The notes under the pieces: model-generated | Told to the model about the DNA's origin: nothing | Seen by the model: only the letters and a program-made list of their open reading frames with translations | Databases searched by the model: none | Position numbers and translations under genes: made by a program | Origin: Methylococcales bacterium | Lineage (GTDB): Bacteria > Pseudomonadota > Gammaproteobacteria > Methylococcales > Methylomonadaceae | Direction: 5' to 3' | Length of the DNA stretch: 18,695 bases | Assembly: GCA_023134955.1 (NCBI GenBank) | Contig: JAGLUC010000024.1 | Location: 1-18,695, forward strand | Shown: piece by piece, positions 7,147 through 15,710 of the stretch | How the letters are laid out: every line of letters starts with the position of its first letter | How positions within the stretch are numbered: the stretch's first letter is position 1

Positions 7147-7188
7147 TTTATATCTGTTAATTATTTGCTATAAATTGATTTAAATCAA
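7147..7188 (-). promoter_or_regulatory. Candidate FNR/Anr-activated class II promoter of the cNBD-rhodanese gene
   Basis: The palindrome TTGATTTAAATCAA at 7175-7188 matches the FNR consensus TTGAT-N4-ATCAA at every defined base. On the minus strand a TATAAA (7152-7147) follows after 22 bp. This puts the centre of the box 41.5 bp before the predicted start at about 7140, the canonical class II spacing. The resulting leader of about 10 nt has no Shine-Dalgarno. The same box lies 62 bp before the protease ATG on the other strand and might also affect that gene. Confidence 0.65.
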
Positions 7189-7250
7189 GAGGAAACGTTT
7201 TTTAAATTGCGTTGTCTGGGATAGATCACGTTAATGAGATGGAAAATTAA

Positions 7251-8606
7251 ATGAAATGTACAAACTGTAAAAATATTTTGCTGCCTATTTTAGTTACTTT
7301 GTTTTTTATGGAGTCCTCTTTTGCGGGGTTTCCAGCATCAGTTGATGGGCAAGCATTACCTTCTTTAGCACCCATGCTGGAAAAAAGTATGCCCGCAGTG
7401 GTTAATATTTCAACCACAAAGAATGTTCAACTAAGAGAAAATCCATTATTAAGAGATCCTTTTTTCAGACATTTTTTTCAATTGCCCCGGCAACAAAAAA
7501 GGCAGCAAAAAAATAGTTTGGGGTCTGGCGTTATTATTGATAGTCAGCAAGGCTATGTATTGACAAACAACCATGTCATTGATAAAGCCGATAAAATCAT
7601 GGTGACTCTCAGTGATGGCCGCCAATTTAATGCGGTATTATTGGGTACAGATCCTGAAGCTGATGTGGCAGTGATTCAAATTCCAGCAAACAATCTAACC
7701 GAATTACCCATAGCTAATTCAAATCACCTAAGAGTCGGTGATTTTGTAGTTGCAATTGGTAATCCTTTTGGTTTAGGGCAAACAGTTACATCGGGTATTA
7801 TTAGTGCTTTGGGTAGAACTGGACTTGGTATAGAGGGTTATGAAGACTTTATTCAAACAGATGCTTCAATTAATCCAGGTAACTCTGGGGGTGCCTTAGT
7901 CAATCTGCGAGGCGAGTTTATCGGGATGAACACTGCTATTCTTGCACCTAGTGGTGGCAATGTGGGAATTGGTTTTGCTATTCCTTCTAATATGGCTATG
8001 ACTCTTAAAAATTCACTAATAAAACATGGTGAAGTAAGAAGAGGTTTGCTGGGAGTTACTACTCAGAATTTAAGCACTGAACTTATTAAAGCATTTGGAT
8101 TAAAAAACAGACATGGAGTTGTAATCAGTAAAGTTGAAGGCAATTCTGCTGCTGATATAGCAGGAATAGAGCCAGGTGATATTATCCTTTCTTTAAATGG
8201 AAAAAAAACCAGAGGCAGTCATCAGCTAAGAAATATTGTGGGTTTGTTGCAGATTGGAGATGAAGTTCACATTGAATTAATGAGGGGAGAGGATAAAAAA
8301 GTTGTCACTGCTATTATTGGCAAACCTCAGCGTATAAAAATAATCGGTGGTAAATTGCATAGGGGCTTAAAAGGGACTGTATTAACCGCAACGCCAAAAA
8401 ATCAGCTAGAAGGTATCCTGTTTGCCAAGATAGAGCAGAAATCTTATGCCTGGAAAAGTGGATTAAGACCAGGTGATATTATTATTTCTGCCAATCGGTA
8501 TAGAGTGCGTAATTTAGATGAACTTAAACAAGTCATTGACCCAAGACGTGCTTTATTAATTAATATTCAACGTGGATCAGAAGCCTTTTTTCTGGTCTTA
8601 CAATAA
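7251..8606 (+). CDS. degQ: Periplasmic serine endoprotease, DegP/DegQ (HtrA) type
   Basis: The 451-residue protein is an HtrA-family protease and chaperone for periplasmic protein quality control. A signal peptide spans about residues 1-25 (hydrophobic core LLPILVTLFF, cleavage after SFA). The trypsin-like domain carries the triad H108 (TNNHVID), D138 (DPEADVAV) and S212 (GNSGGAL). PDZ1 begins near 262 (RRGLLGV) and PDZ2 near 368, ending at the C terminus. The region before the catalytic domain contains the LA-loop stretch RENPLLRDPFFRHFF, followed by a Gln/Lys-rich run. Length and two PDZ domains fit DegQ or MucD rather than the one-PDZ DegS. A GAGATGG ribosome site lies before the ATG. It is followed by the moaB-like gene after 10 nt. 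Confidence 0.93.
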   Translation: MKCTNCKNILLPILVTLFFMESSFAGFPASVDGQALPSLAPMLEKSMPAVVNISTTKNVQLRENPLLRDPFFRHFFQLPRQQKRQQKNSLGSGVIIDSQQGYVLTNNHVIDKADKIMVTLSDGRQFNAVLLGTDPEADVAVIQIPANNLTELPIANSNHLRVGDFVVAIGNPFGLGQTVTSGIISALGRTGLGIEGYEDFIQTDASINPGNSGGALVNLRGEFIGMNTAILAPSGGNVGIGFAIPSNMAMTLKNSLIKHGEVRRGLLGVTTQNLSTELIKAFGLKNRHGVVISKVEGNSAADIAGIEPGDIILSLNGKKTRGSHQLRNIVGLLQIGDEVHIELMRGEDKKVVTAIIGKPQRIKIIGGKLHRGLKGTVLTATPKNQLEGILFAKIEQKSYAWKSGLRPGDIIISANRYRVRNLDELKQVIDPRRALLINIQRGSEAFFLVLQ

Positions 8607-8616
8607 GGGTAATAAA

Positions 8617-9138
8617 GTGAGTTCAAAAAAAAACTTTTTAGCTTTAAATATTGCAGTATTAACTATTTCAGATTCCAGGACAGCAGTGGATGATATTTCT
8701 GGAAAAACATTAGTTGAGCGGATTGAACAAGCCGGTCATCAGCCAGTTGAAAAAACCATAGTCAAGGATGATATTTATCAAATTCGAGCGCTTATTTCGC
8801 AATGGATTATTGATGATAAGATTGATGTGGTGATAACAACGGGTGGGACAGGTGTCACAGGCAGAGATGGTACACCCGAAGCCGTCACGCCATTATTAGA
8901 TAAAGTCTTGGACGGTTTTGGCGAAATATTCAGAATGTTATCTTATCAAGATATAAAAACCTCAACCATGCAGTCTCGTGCTATAGCTGGTGTAGCAAAT
9001 GGCACCTATATTTTTTGTTTGCCAGGCTCATCAGCTGCCTGTAGAAGTGCATGGGATGATTTAATTTCAGCTCAGTTAGATTCACGAACAAAACCCTGCA
9101 ACCTAGTACAATTAATGCCACGATTAAAGGAAAAATAA
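8617..9138 (+). CDS. moaB: Molybdenum cofactor biosynthesis protein MoaB/Mog family
   Basis: This protein has the MoCF-binding fold of MoaB/Mog, which adenylylates or binds molybdopterin. Visible motifs are AVLTISDSRT near the start, the molybdopterin-binding TTGGTGVTGRDGTPEAV at about 74-90, SRAIAGV and the late LPGSSAA loop. I place the start at the GTG at 8617 because AAGGGT at 8605-8610 is correctly spaced before it, giving 173 residues, and the family begins with the AVLT strand shortly after. An in-frame ATG at 8572 would extend it into the protease gene without family similarity. It overlaps the next gene by 1 bp (TAATG). No other cofactor genes are nearby. Confidence 0.92.
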   Translation: MSSKKNFLALNIAVLTISDSRTAVDDISGKTLVERIEQAGHQPVEKTIVKDDIYQIRALISQWIIDDKIDVVITTGGTGVTGRDGTPEAVTPLLDKVLDGFGEIFRMLSYQDIKTSTMQSRAIAGVANGTYIFCLPGSSAACRSAWDDLISAQLDSRTKPCNLVQLMPRLKEK

Positions 9139-9524
9139 TGCAATCAGTTTTTTTATTTCTAACTGCTATTAGCGGATTAATCGGTGTTGCCATGGGGGCA
9201 TTTGGTGCTCATGGCTTAAAAGCAGTTTTAACACCTGAAATGTTAGCGGTTTATAGAACAGGGGTGGATTATCAAATGTGGCACGCCCTGGCTTTAGGGC
9301 TTATTGCCGTATTTCGTCAGCAAACGCCAGAATCTGTTTTATTAAAATGGGCTGGATGGTTAATGTTTGTGGGAATTTTGTTATTTTCGGGCAGTTTGTA
9401 TTTGTTAGCCATGCTTAATATGAAATGGCTAGGTATGATTACTCCATTAGGCGGTGTATCACTTTTAATCGCTTGGGTATTAGTGGCTATGTTTGCTTTT
9501 AAATCAAAAACAGCTGCAAAATAA
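9138..9524 (+). CDS. DUF423 small membrane protein (YgdD-like)
   Basis: The 128-residue protein has four predicted membrane segments. It begins with the family signature SGLIGVAMGAFGAHGLK at about 13-29, followed by DYQMWHALALGLIAV, LFSGSLYLLAM and GMITPLGGVSLLIAWVLVA. DUF423 (YgdD) proteins are widespread inner-membrane proteins of unknown role. Its ATG overlaps the stop of the MoaB-like gene as TAATG, so translation is probably coupled. It is the last gene before a 65 bp gap ahead of pepN. Confidence 0.9.
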   Translation: MQSVFLFLTAISGLIGVAMGAFGAHGLKAVLTPEMLAVYRTGVDYQMWHALALGLIAVFRQQTPESVLLKWAGWLMFVGILLFSGSLYLLAMLNMKWLGMITPLGGVSLLIAWVLVAMFAFKSKTAAK

Positions 9525-9589
9525 ATGGAAGTGAGGCTTCAGGTAAAAAACTTCTTATCCCTCCCAGTTAATTATTTAAATTATAGAAT

Positions 9590-12223
9590 ATGTCAGTAAG
9601 CAATCCAAAAACCATCTATCTAAAAGACTACACCGTTCCTGAATACTTAATTGAAAATGTAGAGCTAAATTTCATTTTGGATGAACATAAAACTCGTGTG
9701 ATTTCAAAATTGACTCTGCATAAAAACCCTCAAAGTCAGGAACAAAATCCAGCATTGGTTTTACAGGGGGAAGATTTAGAATTGGTGAATATTGCCATTG
9801 ATGGTGTTGCTTTAAATAGCACCCAGTATCAGCAAACTGATGAACATTTAACTCTTGCAGATGTACCACAAAATCAAGTCTTTCTACTAGCGATAGAAAA
9901 TACCATTAATCCTAAAGCTAATACCGCATTAGAAGGTCTGTATCTTTCCAGCACCATGATGTGTACCCAGTGTGAAGCCCAAGGATTTAGAAAAATCAGC
10001 TATTTTCTTGATAGACCGGATGTGATGACCACTTTTAAAACCACATTGGTGGGAGATAAAGATAAATACCCAGTTTTATTATCCAATGGTAATAAAGTCG
10101 CAGAGGGCGAATTACAAAATAATCGCCATTGGGTGACATGGGAAGACCCTTTTAAAAAGCCCTGTTATTTGTTTGCATTAGTCGCAGGTCAGTTGGAGTG
10201 TATAGAGGACACTTTTACCACCATGACTGGGCGTGATATTAGTTTGCAGATATTTGTTGAAGCACATGATATTGATAAATGTGGTCATGCCATGCAGTCT
10301 CTTAAAAACTCAATGCAATGGGATGAACAAAATTATGGTCGTGAATATGATTTAGATTTATATATGATTGTTGCAGTCAGTCATTTCAATATGGGAGCGA
10401 TGGAGAATAAAGGACTTAATGTATTTAATACCAAGTTTGTATTGGCGCGACCTGATACTGCAACTGATGCAGATTATGAGCATATTGAAGGGGTGATCGG
10501 ACACGAGTATTTCCACAATTGGACGGGTAATCGAATTACTTGTCGTGACTGGTTCCAGTTAAGTTTAAAAGAAGGTTTTACGGTTTTTCGGGATCAAGAA
10601 TTTACCGCAGACCAAACATCTAAGGCTGTTAAGCGGATTGAGGATGTTAAATTACTACGTACTCGACAATTTGCTGAAGATGCAGGGCCTTTGGCACACC
10701 CTATTCGCCCTGAGTCTTATATTGAAATTAATAATTTCTACACCTTAACTATTTATGAAAAAGGTGCGGAAGTGGTGCGGATGATTCGTACTTTATTAGG
10801 CGAAGAAGGTTTTAGTAAAGGCAGTGATTTGTATTTTAAAAGGCATGATGGACAAGCCGTTACCTGTGATGATTTTGTTAGCGCCATGGAGGACGCTAAT
10901 GATTTTGATTTAACTCAATTCAAACGCTGGTATTCACAAGCAGGAACACCTGAGCTAGAGATTATCGAAAATTATAATCCAGCAGATAAAACACATAGCC
11001 TGACCATTAAACAACGTTGTTTACCAACACCTGGACAGCCCAACAAACCCCCTTTACATATTCCGCTAAAAGTTGGTTTACTAGCCGCTAATGGTTCTAT
11101 TGCAAAGATTTGCATGGCAGATTGCGAGCCTTGTGATGAACTGATTTTAGAGTTAAAAGAGATGGAGCAGACCTTCGTTTTTAAACAGTGCGATGAAAAA
11201 CCAGTGGTTTCATTATTACGCGGCTTTTCTGCCCCTGTTACCTTAAAAAGACAGCAAAGCCTGGAAGAATTAGCTTTTTTATTAAGTTACGATGCTGATA
11301 CCTTTAATCGCTGGGAAGCCGGTCAAAAAATGAGTGAAAAAATCATTTTTGGCTTAATAGATGATAGTCAGCAAGGACGAGCATTACAGTTAAACCCATT
11401 ATTAGTGGATGCTTATAAAAAAGTATTGGCACAGGATTGGGATGATCTCTGTTATTTTTCTTTATTATTAAGCTTGCCAGAAGAAAATTATTTAGCTGGG
11501 CAAATGACGGTAGTGGATGTCGATGCCATTCACCAAGCCAGAGAGTTTGTTAAAAAATCATTAGCAGAGCAATTACAGGATCAGTTTCAAACCTTATACC
11601 AGCAATATAATAAAGATGAATCAGGACAATTTGATGCTGGAGCCATTGGACGAAGACGGATTAAAAATAACTGCTTGAGTTATTTAACAGACAGTAGCTA
11701 TCAATTAGCTACAGATCAGTTTAAAGCAGCAAAAAACATGACTGATCAAATAGCTGCTTTATCAGTCATTATTGAAGATGATCATCCAGAAAAGCAAGCT
11801 TGTTTACATGATTTTTATCAGCAATGGAAAGATGAGCCGCTGGTAATTGACAAATGGTTTACTTTGCAAGCATGTAACAGTGCTAAAGATGCTTTTACCA
11901 CTATAGAAGCATTGTTACAACATCCTGCTTTTGAGTTAACCAACCCTAATCGGGTTCGCTCATTAATTGGAGCATTTAGTCAGGCTAATCAATTACACTT
12001 CCATGCTGCTGATGGTTCTGGTTATCAATTTCTAGCCGATCAAGTCATTACTCTGAATTGCATTAACCCACAAGTTGCATCCCGAATGGTTGCTGCGTTT
12101 ACTCAATGGAAACGATTTGATAAAAAAAGGCAGGAATTGATGAAGTCAGCATTAATGCGAATCATTAATACTGAAAATATTTCTAAAGATGTGTATGAAG
12201 TTGCTAGTAAAAGTTTGGTGTAA
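9590..12223 (+). CDS. pepN: Aminopeptidase N (M1 family zinc metallopeptidase)
   Basis: This cytoplasmic exopeptidase removes N-terminal residues from peptides. The 877-residue length matches proteobacterial PepN. The substrate amino-end motif GAMEN is at 269-273 and the zinc site HEYFH at 305-309 with the third ligand E328 (LSLKEGF). The catalytic Tyr lies in the ENFYTL-like segment INNFYTLTIYEKGAEVVRM at about 380. There is no signal peptide. The C-terminal part is the helical DUF3458 region. No Shine-Dalgarno is visible just before the ATG, but the sequence YLKDYTVPEYLI near the start matches the family N terminus, so the start is sound. The DUF4442 gene follows after 11 nt. Confidence 0.97.
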   Translation: MSVSNPKTIYLKDYTVPEYLIENVELNFILDEHKTRVISKLTLHKNPQSQEQNPALVLQGEDLELVNIAIDGVALNSTQYQQTDEHLTLADVPQNQVFLLAIENTINPKANTALEGLYLSSTMMCTQCEAQGFRKISYFLDRPDVMTTFKTTLVGDKDKYPVLLSNGNKVAEGELQNNRHWVTWEDPFKKPCYLFALVAGQLECIEDTFTTMTGRDISLQIFVEAHDIDKCGHAMQSLKNSMQWDEQNYGREYDLDLYMIVAVSHFNMGAMENKGLNVFNTKFVLARPDTATDADYEHIEGVIGHEYFHNWTGNRITCRDWFQLSLKEGFTVFRDQEFTADQTSKAVKRIEDVKLLRTRQFAEDAGPLAHPIRPESYIEINNFYTLTIYEKGAEVVRMIRTLLGEEGFSKGSDLYFKRHDGQAVTCDDFVSAMEDANDFDLTQFKRWYSQAGTPELEIIENYNPADKTHSLTIKQRCLPTPGQPNKPPLHIPLKVGLLAANGSIAKICMADCEPCDELILELKEMEQTFVFKQCDEKPVVSLLRGFSAPVTLKRQQSLEELAFLLSYDADTFNRWEAGQKMSEKIIFGLIDDSQQGRALQLNPLLVDAYKKVLAQDWDDLCYFSLLLSLPEENYLAGQMTVVDVDAIHQAREFVKKSLAEQLQDQFQTLYQQYNKDESGQFDAGAIGRRRIKNNCLSYLTDSSYQLATDQFKAAKNMTDQIAALSVIIEDDHPEKQACLHDFYQQWKDEPLVIDKWFTLQACNSAKDAFTTIEALLQHPAFELTNPNRVRSLIGAFSQANQLHFHAADGSGYQFLADQVITLNCINPQVASRMVAAFTQWKRFDKKRQELMKSALMRIINTENISKDVYEVASKSLV

Positions 12224-12234
12224 TAAACATTATT

Positions 12235-12723
12235 ATGAATTTACGTCGATTAATATGGAATGCATCTTGGTTAACTGATAAACAACGAATTGAATGGTAT
12301 CCAGCCTTTTGGTTATTAAGACCCAAAGTGCTGGAACTATCACCCTGTTGGCGTAAAGTGACTATTTTATTACCACATAGCTGGATTGCCACTAATACAG
12401 GAGGCAGTTTATTTGGTGGTTTTCAAGCTTGCCTGGCAGACCCTATTGCTGCGATGTCTTGTGTAAAAGTATTTCCTGGTCATTCAGTCTGGACACGCTC
12501 ATTACATTTAGATTTTAAGCACCAGGGTCTGACTGATTTAGAGTTAAAATTTGAAATGTCTGCAGAGCAGGAGCTACAGATTAAACAAGAGCTAGAACAA
12601 AAAGGACGAAGTACACCAGAGTTTGAATATGGCTTATATCAGGCAGATGGATCTTTATCGACCATAATAAAAGCGCGTATTGCCATTAGAGCAAAAGGAT
12701 ATACAGCCAAAAAGGGGATCTGA
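12235..12723 (+). CDS. DUF4442 hotdog-fold thioesterase-like protein
   Basis: The 162-residue protein resembles the DUF4442 branch of hotdog-fold acyl-CoA thioesterases. The central helix region reads ATNTGGSLFGGFQACLADP (about 51-69), equivalent to the hotdog helix with its GG-x-LFGG turn, and the preceding strand is KVTILLPHSW. No signal peptide or membrane segment is present. The substrate cannot be told from sequence. It lies 11 nt after pepN and is probably co-transcribed. Confidence 0.75.
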   Translation: MNLRRLIWNASWLTDKQRIEWYPAFWLLRPKVLELSPCWRKVTILLPHSWIATNTGGSLFGGFQACLADPIAAMSCVKVFPGHSVWTRSLHLDFKHQGLTDLELKFEMSAEQELQIKQELEQKGRSTPEFEYGLYQADGSLSTIIKARIAIRAKGYTAKKGI

Positions 12724-12831
12724 GTGTTAAACTAATGCAATACTGACAAGGTAAAAAAAGCAAAACCTATTGGTTTTAAAATTATTTAATACATATAGGA
12801 ATGTGAACGAAATAAGCCCTACAACTATCAA

Positions 12832-12845
12832 AGGACTTTAGTCCT
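12832..12845. repeat. Palindrome AGGACTTTAGTCCT
   Basis: AGGACT and AGTCCT form a 6 bp inverted repeat around a TT centre, 13 bp before the larger inverted-repeat element. It could be part of the same mobile or repeated unit, or a protein-binding site. Only one copy is in the window. Confidence 0.5.
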
Positions 12846-12858
12846 GTCTGAGTCAGGC

Positions 12859-12963
12859 GAGGCTAAAGAGACAGTGAAAGTATTTGCTCTAGTCCCTCCT
12901 CTTTTGCAAAGAGGGGCTAGGGGGAGGTTAAACGCAGAATGCTTTCACAGCCTCTAAAGCCTC
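12859..12963. repeat. Nested inverted-repeat element (REP/MITE-like), 105 bp
   Basis: The outer arms 12859-12880 and 12942-12963 are 22 bp inverted repeats that match at 18 positions, starting GAGGCT and ending AGCCTC. Inside them CTAGTCCCTC (12889-12898) can pair with GAGGGGCTAG (12911-12920), and an alternative 7 bp stem CCTCTTT/AAAGAGG (12898-12904, 12908-12914) competes with it. The motif GGGGCTAGGGGGAGG resembles dispersed intergenic repeats I recall from several bacteria, which suggests a small non-autonomous element. No transposase or target-site duplication was recognised. Confidence 0.6.
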
Positions 12964-12975
12964 ATTTTCAAGTTG

Positions 12976-13004
12976 TTGACGTTATTTTGTACACACTCCT
13001 TAGT
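12976..13004 (+). promoter_or_regulatory. Weak candidate promoter upstream of UPF0182 gene
   Basis: TTGACG at 12976-12981 is a good -35 hexamer. The -10 position holds only CTTAGT or TTAGTT at about 12999-13005, which is poor. It lies directly after the inverted-repeat element, so the gene may have its own start here, but the call is tentative. Confidence 0.3.
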
Positions 13005-13046
13005 TTAAGTTGATAGTGGATACAACTATTTATGAAAGGGGAATTT

Positions 13047-15689
13047 ATGCGTGACTGGAAACTGTTACCCAAGTTAGTGGGTGCAACGATTGTTAGTGCC
13101 GTTGTTTTATATGTTGCATTTTATTTCATTTTTCTAGACTTACTGGTTGATCTCTGGTGGTTTAGATCGTTAGAAATGGAATCTTATTTTTGGTTAAGAC
13201 TTCTCTATCGCTTTATTCTTTCATTTGTTGTTACTGTCGTTTTTTTTGGTATTTTTTATTTTCATTTTTGGATAGCTTCACGTTATTTAGGCTTAAATCC
13301 TCCTGATGAGGTTTTATTAGACGCTGATAAGCGGCAACGTTTTCAGCGCTTTGCTAACGCCTTTATGGATGGATCTGCAAAAATATACCTTGTTTTATCA
13401 TTATTTTTAGCCGTCACTATTGCCTGGCCATTTTATGATCAATGGGAATCTGCAATCCTGTTTTTCTTTGGTAGTGCGTCAGGAGTTACTGAACCCGTTT
13501 ATGGTAATGATATTAGTTTTTATTTATTTTCCTACCCAATATTCATGTTAATTCAGCATGAATTATTAATCACAGCCTGTTTGCTTTTTATTTTTGTTGC
13601 CTGCTTATACTGGCTGGAACATATATTTGTACCTAATCAAAATCAAGAATTTCCATTAGGCGCAAAGATTCACTTAACAATTTTAATTGCTTTTGTTGTT
13701 TTATTTGTGGTTTGGGGGTTTTTGCTGGATCGCTTTTCTTTATTATATGTTGATACACATGAGCCAGTATTCTTTGGGCCAGGCTATATAGAGCTGCGAT
13801 GGCAGGTGGTTTTAATATGGTTGTCTATTGTTACTTTTATTGCGACTTCTGTCAGCGCTATTCTTTTTATTTTTTCTGAAAAACATCGGGTAAAAACACC
13901 ATTTATTATTTCAGTCAGCATCTTTTTATCTGTTTTAGGATTACAACATGTTGAAACGATTCCTAATTTAATAAACACCTTTATCGTAAAGCCAAGTCCT
14001 GTAAGTACAGAAAAAGATTATATGCTGAACAATATAGATGCCACTTTAGATGCTTATGACTTGAAAAATATCAAAACTGTAAGCTTTACTGTAGAAGTCG
14101 ATGCCAGTAAAGACATTGAAAAGTGGAGTAGTAAAAAGCATTTTGAGAATATCCCTGTTTGGGATAGAGAGTACTTGACTGATGGCTATATGCAGTTACA
14201 AGGCATACGCCCCTACTATCGATTTTTAGAAGTGGATGAAGACCGGTATTTTATAAATGATCATTTCCAGCAAGTTAATTTATCAGCACGGGAAATGAAT
14301 ATTAAAAAACTGCCAATCGAAGCGCAAAATTGGGAAAACACCCATTTACGTTATACCCATGGATATGGCGCAGTTGTAACACCAGCCGCTCAGGACGCAG
14401 GAAAACCCATTATCTGGTATTTACGTGATTTGAATATGTCTTCAACCACTGGATTTAATGTTAAAAACGCAGATATATATTTTGGACAAGAAAAGTATAA
14501 ATATGCAATTGTTCCAAACAAGTTAGAGATACTGGAACTCTCAAGTGCTGAACAAAGTATGGCTAAAGGTTATCAAGGAACAGCAGGGATTCATATTCCA
14601 TCCTATTTTAGAAAGGCTTTATTAGCCTTTTATTTTAGAGATGAAAAGATCTTTTTTTCTCGTAATATAAGTAAAGAAAGTAGATTTCTTCTACGCAGAA
14701 ATATAAAGGATCGTATTAATACTATCACTCCTTTTTTACATTTGGATAAAGACCCTTATCTTGTTATCACTAAAGATAGGTTTTATTGGGTACAAGATGC
14801 TTATACCTTATCTAATTATTATCCTGTATCAAAACCAGCAGCAGATGATTTTTTGGATGGCAAGCATCAGTTTAATTATATTCGTAATTCAGTAAAAATT
14901 ATCGTAGATGCTTATAATGGATCGACACGCTATTATGTATCGGACTCTAAAGATCCAATTATTCAAGCCTATAGTCGCGCTTATCCTGGTGTCTTTAACA
15001 AGCTAGCGAAAATACCAAAGGAAATTCAAAAGCATTTACGCTATCCACGTGATTTGTTTTATTTACAAATGAAAGTGTATGCAAAATATCATCAGAAAAA
15101 ACCTGAGTTATTTTATGAGCAAGCCGAAACATGGCAGTTTGCAACGGTTGATGAAAAACAAGTTTTACCCTACTTTATTACTATGGATTTTGGTAATTGT
15201 AATGACCGGGAAGAATTTGTGATGATTAACCCCATGACTCCTGTACATAGAGATAATTTGAGTATGGTAGGTTTGGCGGGTACAGCAGATAATGACAATT
15301 GTACTGATGCCTATAAACCAGGCATTACCATTTATAAATTCCATAAAGATATTCAGGTTAATGGGCCTGCTCAGGTTGATGCTTTGATTGATCAGAGTCC
15401 TGAAATATCAGAACAATTTACCTTGTGGGATCAACATGGATCCAGAGTTCAAAGAGGACGAATGATTATTTTGCCTATGGAAAACTCAATGCTTTATGTG
15501 CAGCCAATTTATATGATTTCGACTACAACAAAAATTCCAGAGCTAACAAGAGTGATTGTTTCCATCGGTAATGAAGTGGTGATGGATAAAACCTTATGGT
15601 CAGCGTTCAAACGCTTGAAGGATAGATTTACTAAAGAAAGCAATGGTTCAGCAATTGGTGTTTCATCAATTGCAGAAGAAGAAAGTTAA
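13047..15689 (+). CDS. UPF0182 family large membrane protein
   Basis: The 880-residue protein belongs to UPF0182 (COG1615), of unknown function. The N-terminal third has about seven predicted membrane helices. The remainder is a large soluble domain, probably outside the membrane. Family landmarks include LLDRFSLLYVDTHE and GPGYIELR after the helices, then VWDREYLTDGYMQLQ, INDHFQQVNLSAREMN, HLRYTHGYGAVVTP, DPYLVITKDRFYWVQDAYTL, NYIRNSVKIIVDAYNGS and LRYPRDLFYLQ. An upstream in-frame ATG exists at 13032, but AGGGG (13037-13041) is well spaced only for the ATG at 13047. It is a single-gene unit with no recognisable partner; the family is best known from actinobacteria and cyanobacteria. The acidic C-terminal tail is shorter than in many homologues. 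Confidence 0.9.
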   Translation: MRDWKLLPKLVGATIVSAVVLYVAFYFIFLDLLVDLWWFRSLEMESYFWLRLLYRFILSFVVTVVFFGIFYFHFWIASRYLGLNPPDEVLLDADKRQRFQRFANAFMDGSAKIYLVLSLFLAVTIAWPFYDQWESAILFFFGSASGVTEPVYGNDISFYLFSYPIFMLIQHELLITACLLFIFVACLYWLEHIFVPNQNQEFPLGAKIHLTILIAFVVLFVVWGFLLDRFSLLYVDTHEPVFFGPGYIELRWQVVLIWLSIVTFIATSVSAILFIFSEKHRVKTPFIISVSIFLSVLGLQHVETIPNLINTFIVKPSPVSTEKDYMLNNIDATLDAYDLKNIKTVSFTVEVDASKDIEKWSSKKHFENIPVWDREYLTDGYMQLQGIRPYYRFLEVDEDRYFINDHFQQVNLSAREMNIKKLPIEAQNWENTHLRYTHGYGAVVTPAAQDAGKPIIWYLRDLNMSSTTGFNVKNADIYFGQEKYKYAIVPNKLEILELSSAEQSMAKGYQGTAGIHIPSYFRKALLAFYFRDEKIFFSRNISKESRFLLRRNIKDRINTITPFLHLDKDPYLVITKDRFYWVQDAYTLSNYYPVSKPAADDFLDGKHQFNYIRNSVKIIVDAYNGSTRYYVSDSKDPIIQAYSRAYPGVFNKLAKIPKEIQKHLRYPRDLFYLQMKVYAKYHQKKPELFYEQAETWQFATVDEKQVLPYFITMDFGNCNDREEFVMINPMTPVHRDNLSMVGLAGTADNDNCTDAYKPGITIYKFHKDIQVNGPAQVDALIDQSPEISEQFTLWDQHGSRVQRGRMIILPMENSMLYVQPIYMISTTTKIPELTRVIVSIGNEVVMDKTLWSAFKRLKDRFTKESNGSAIGVSSIAEEES

Positions 15690-15710
15690 TGCTTAAAAGT
15701 CAGCTTTATA

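Larger units (their letters stand above)
12724..13031. other. 308 bp intergenic region with palindromic elements
   Basis: No coding potential is seen in this gap. It contains a 14 bp palindrome (12832-12845), a nested inverted-repeat element (12859-12963) and a possible promoter for the UPF0182 gene. The first 100 bp are AT-rich with no clear terminator for the preceding operon. Confidence 0.7.

Noticed and set aside
7169..7174. TATAAA on the plus strand as a -10 for the protease gene
   Set aside because: It has no -35 at a proper distance and lies next to the FNR box with a 77 nt leader; the protease promoter remains unassigned.
8572..8616. Extended N terminus for the MoaB-like protein from an ATG inside the protease gene
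   Set aside because: The extra 15 residues are not family-like and the GTG at 8617 has a well-spaced AAGGGT ribosome site.
13032..13046. Upstream ATG for the UPF0182 protein
   Set aside because: No ribosome site fits it, while AGGGG fits the next in-frame ATG at 13047.
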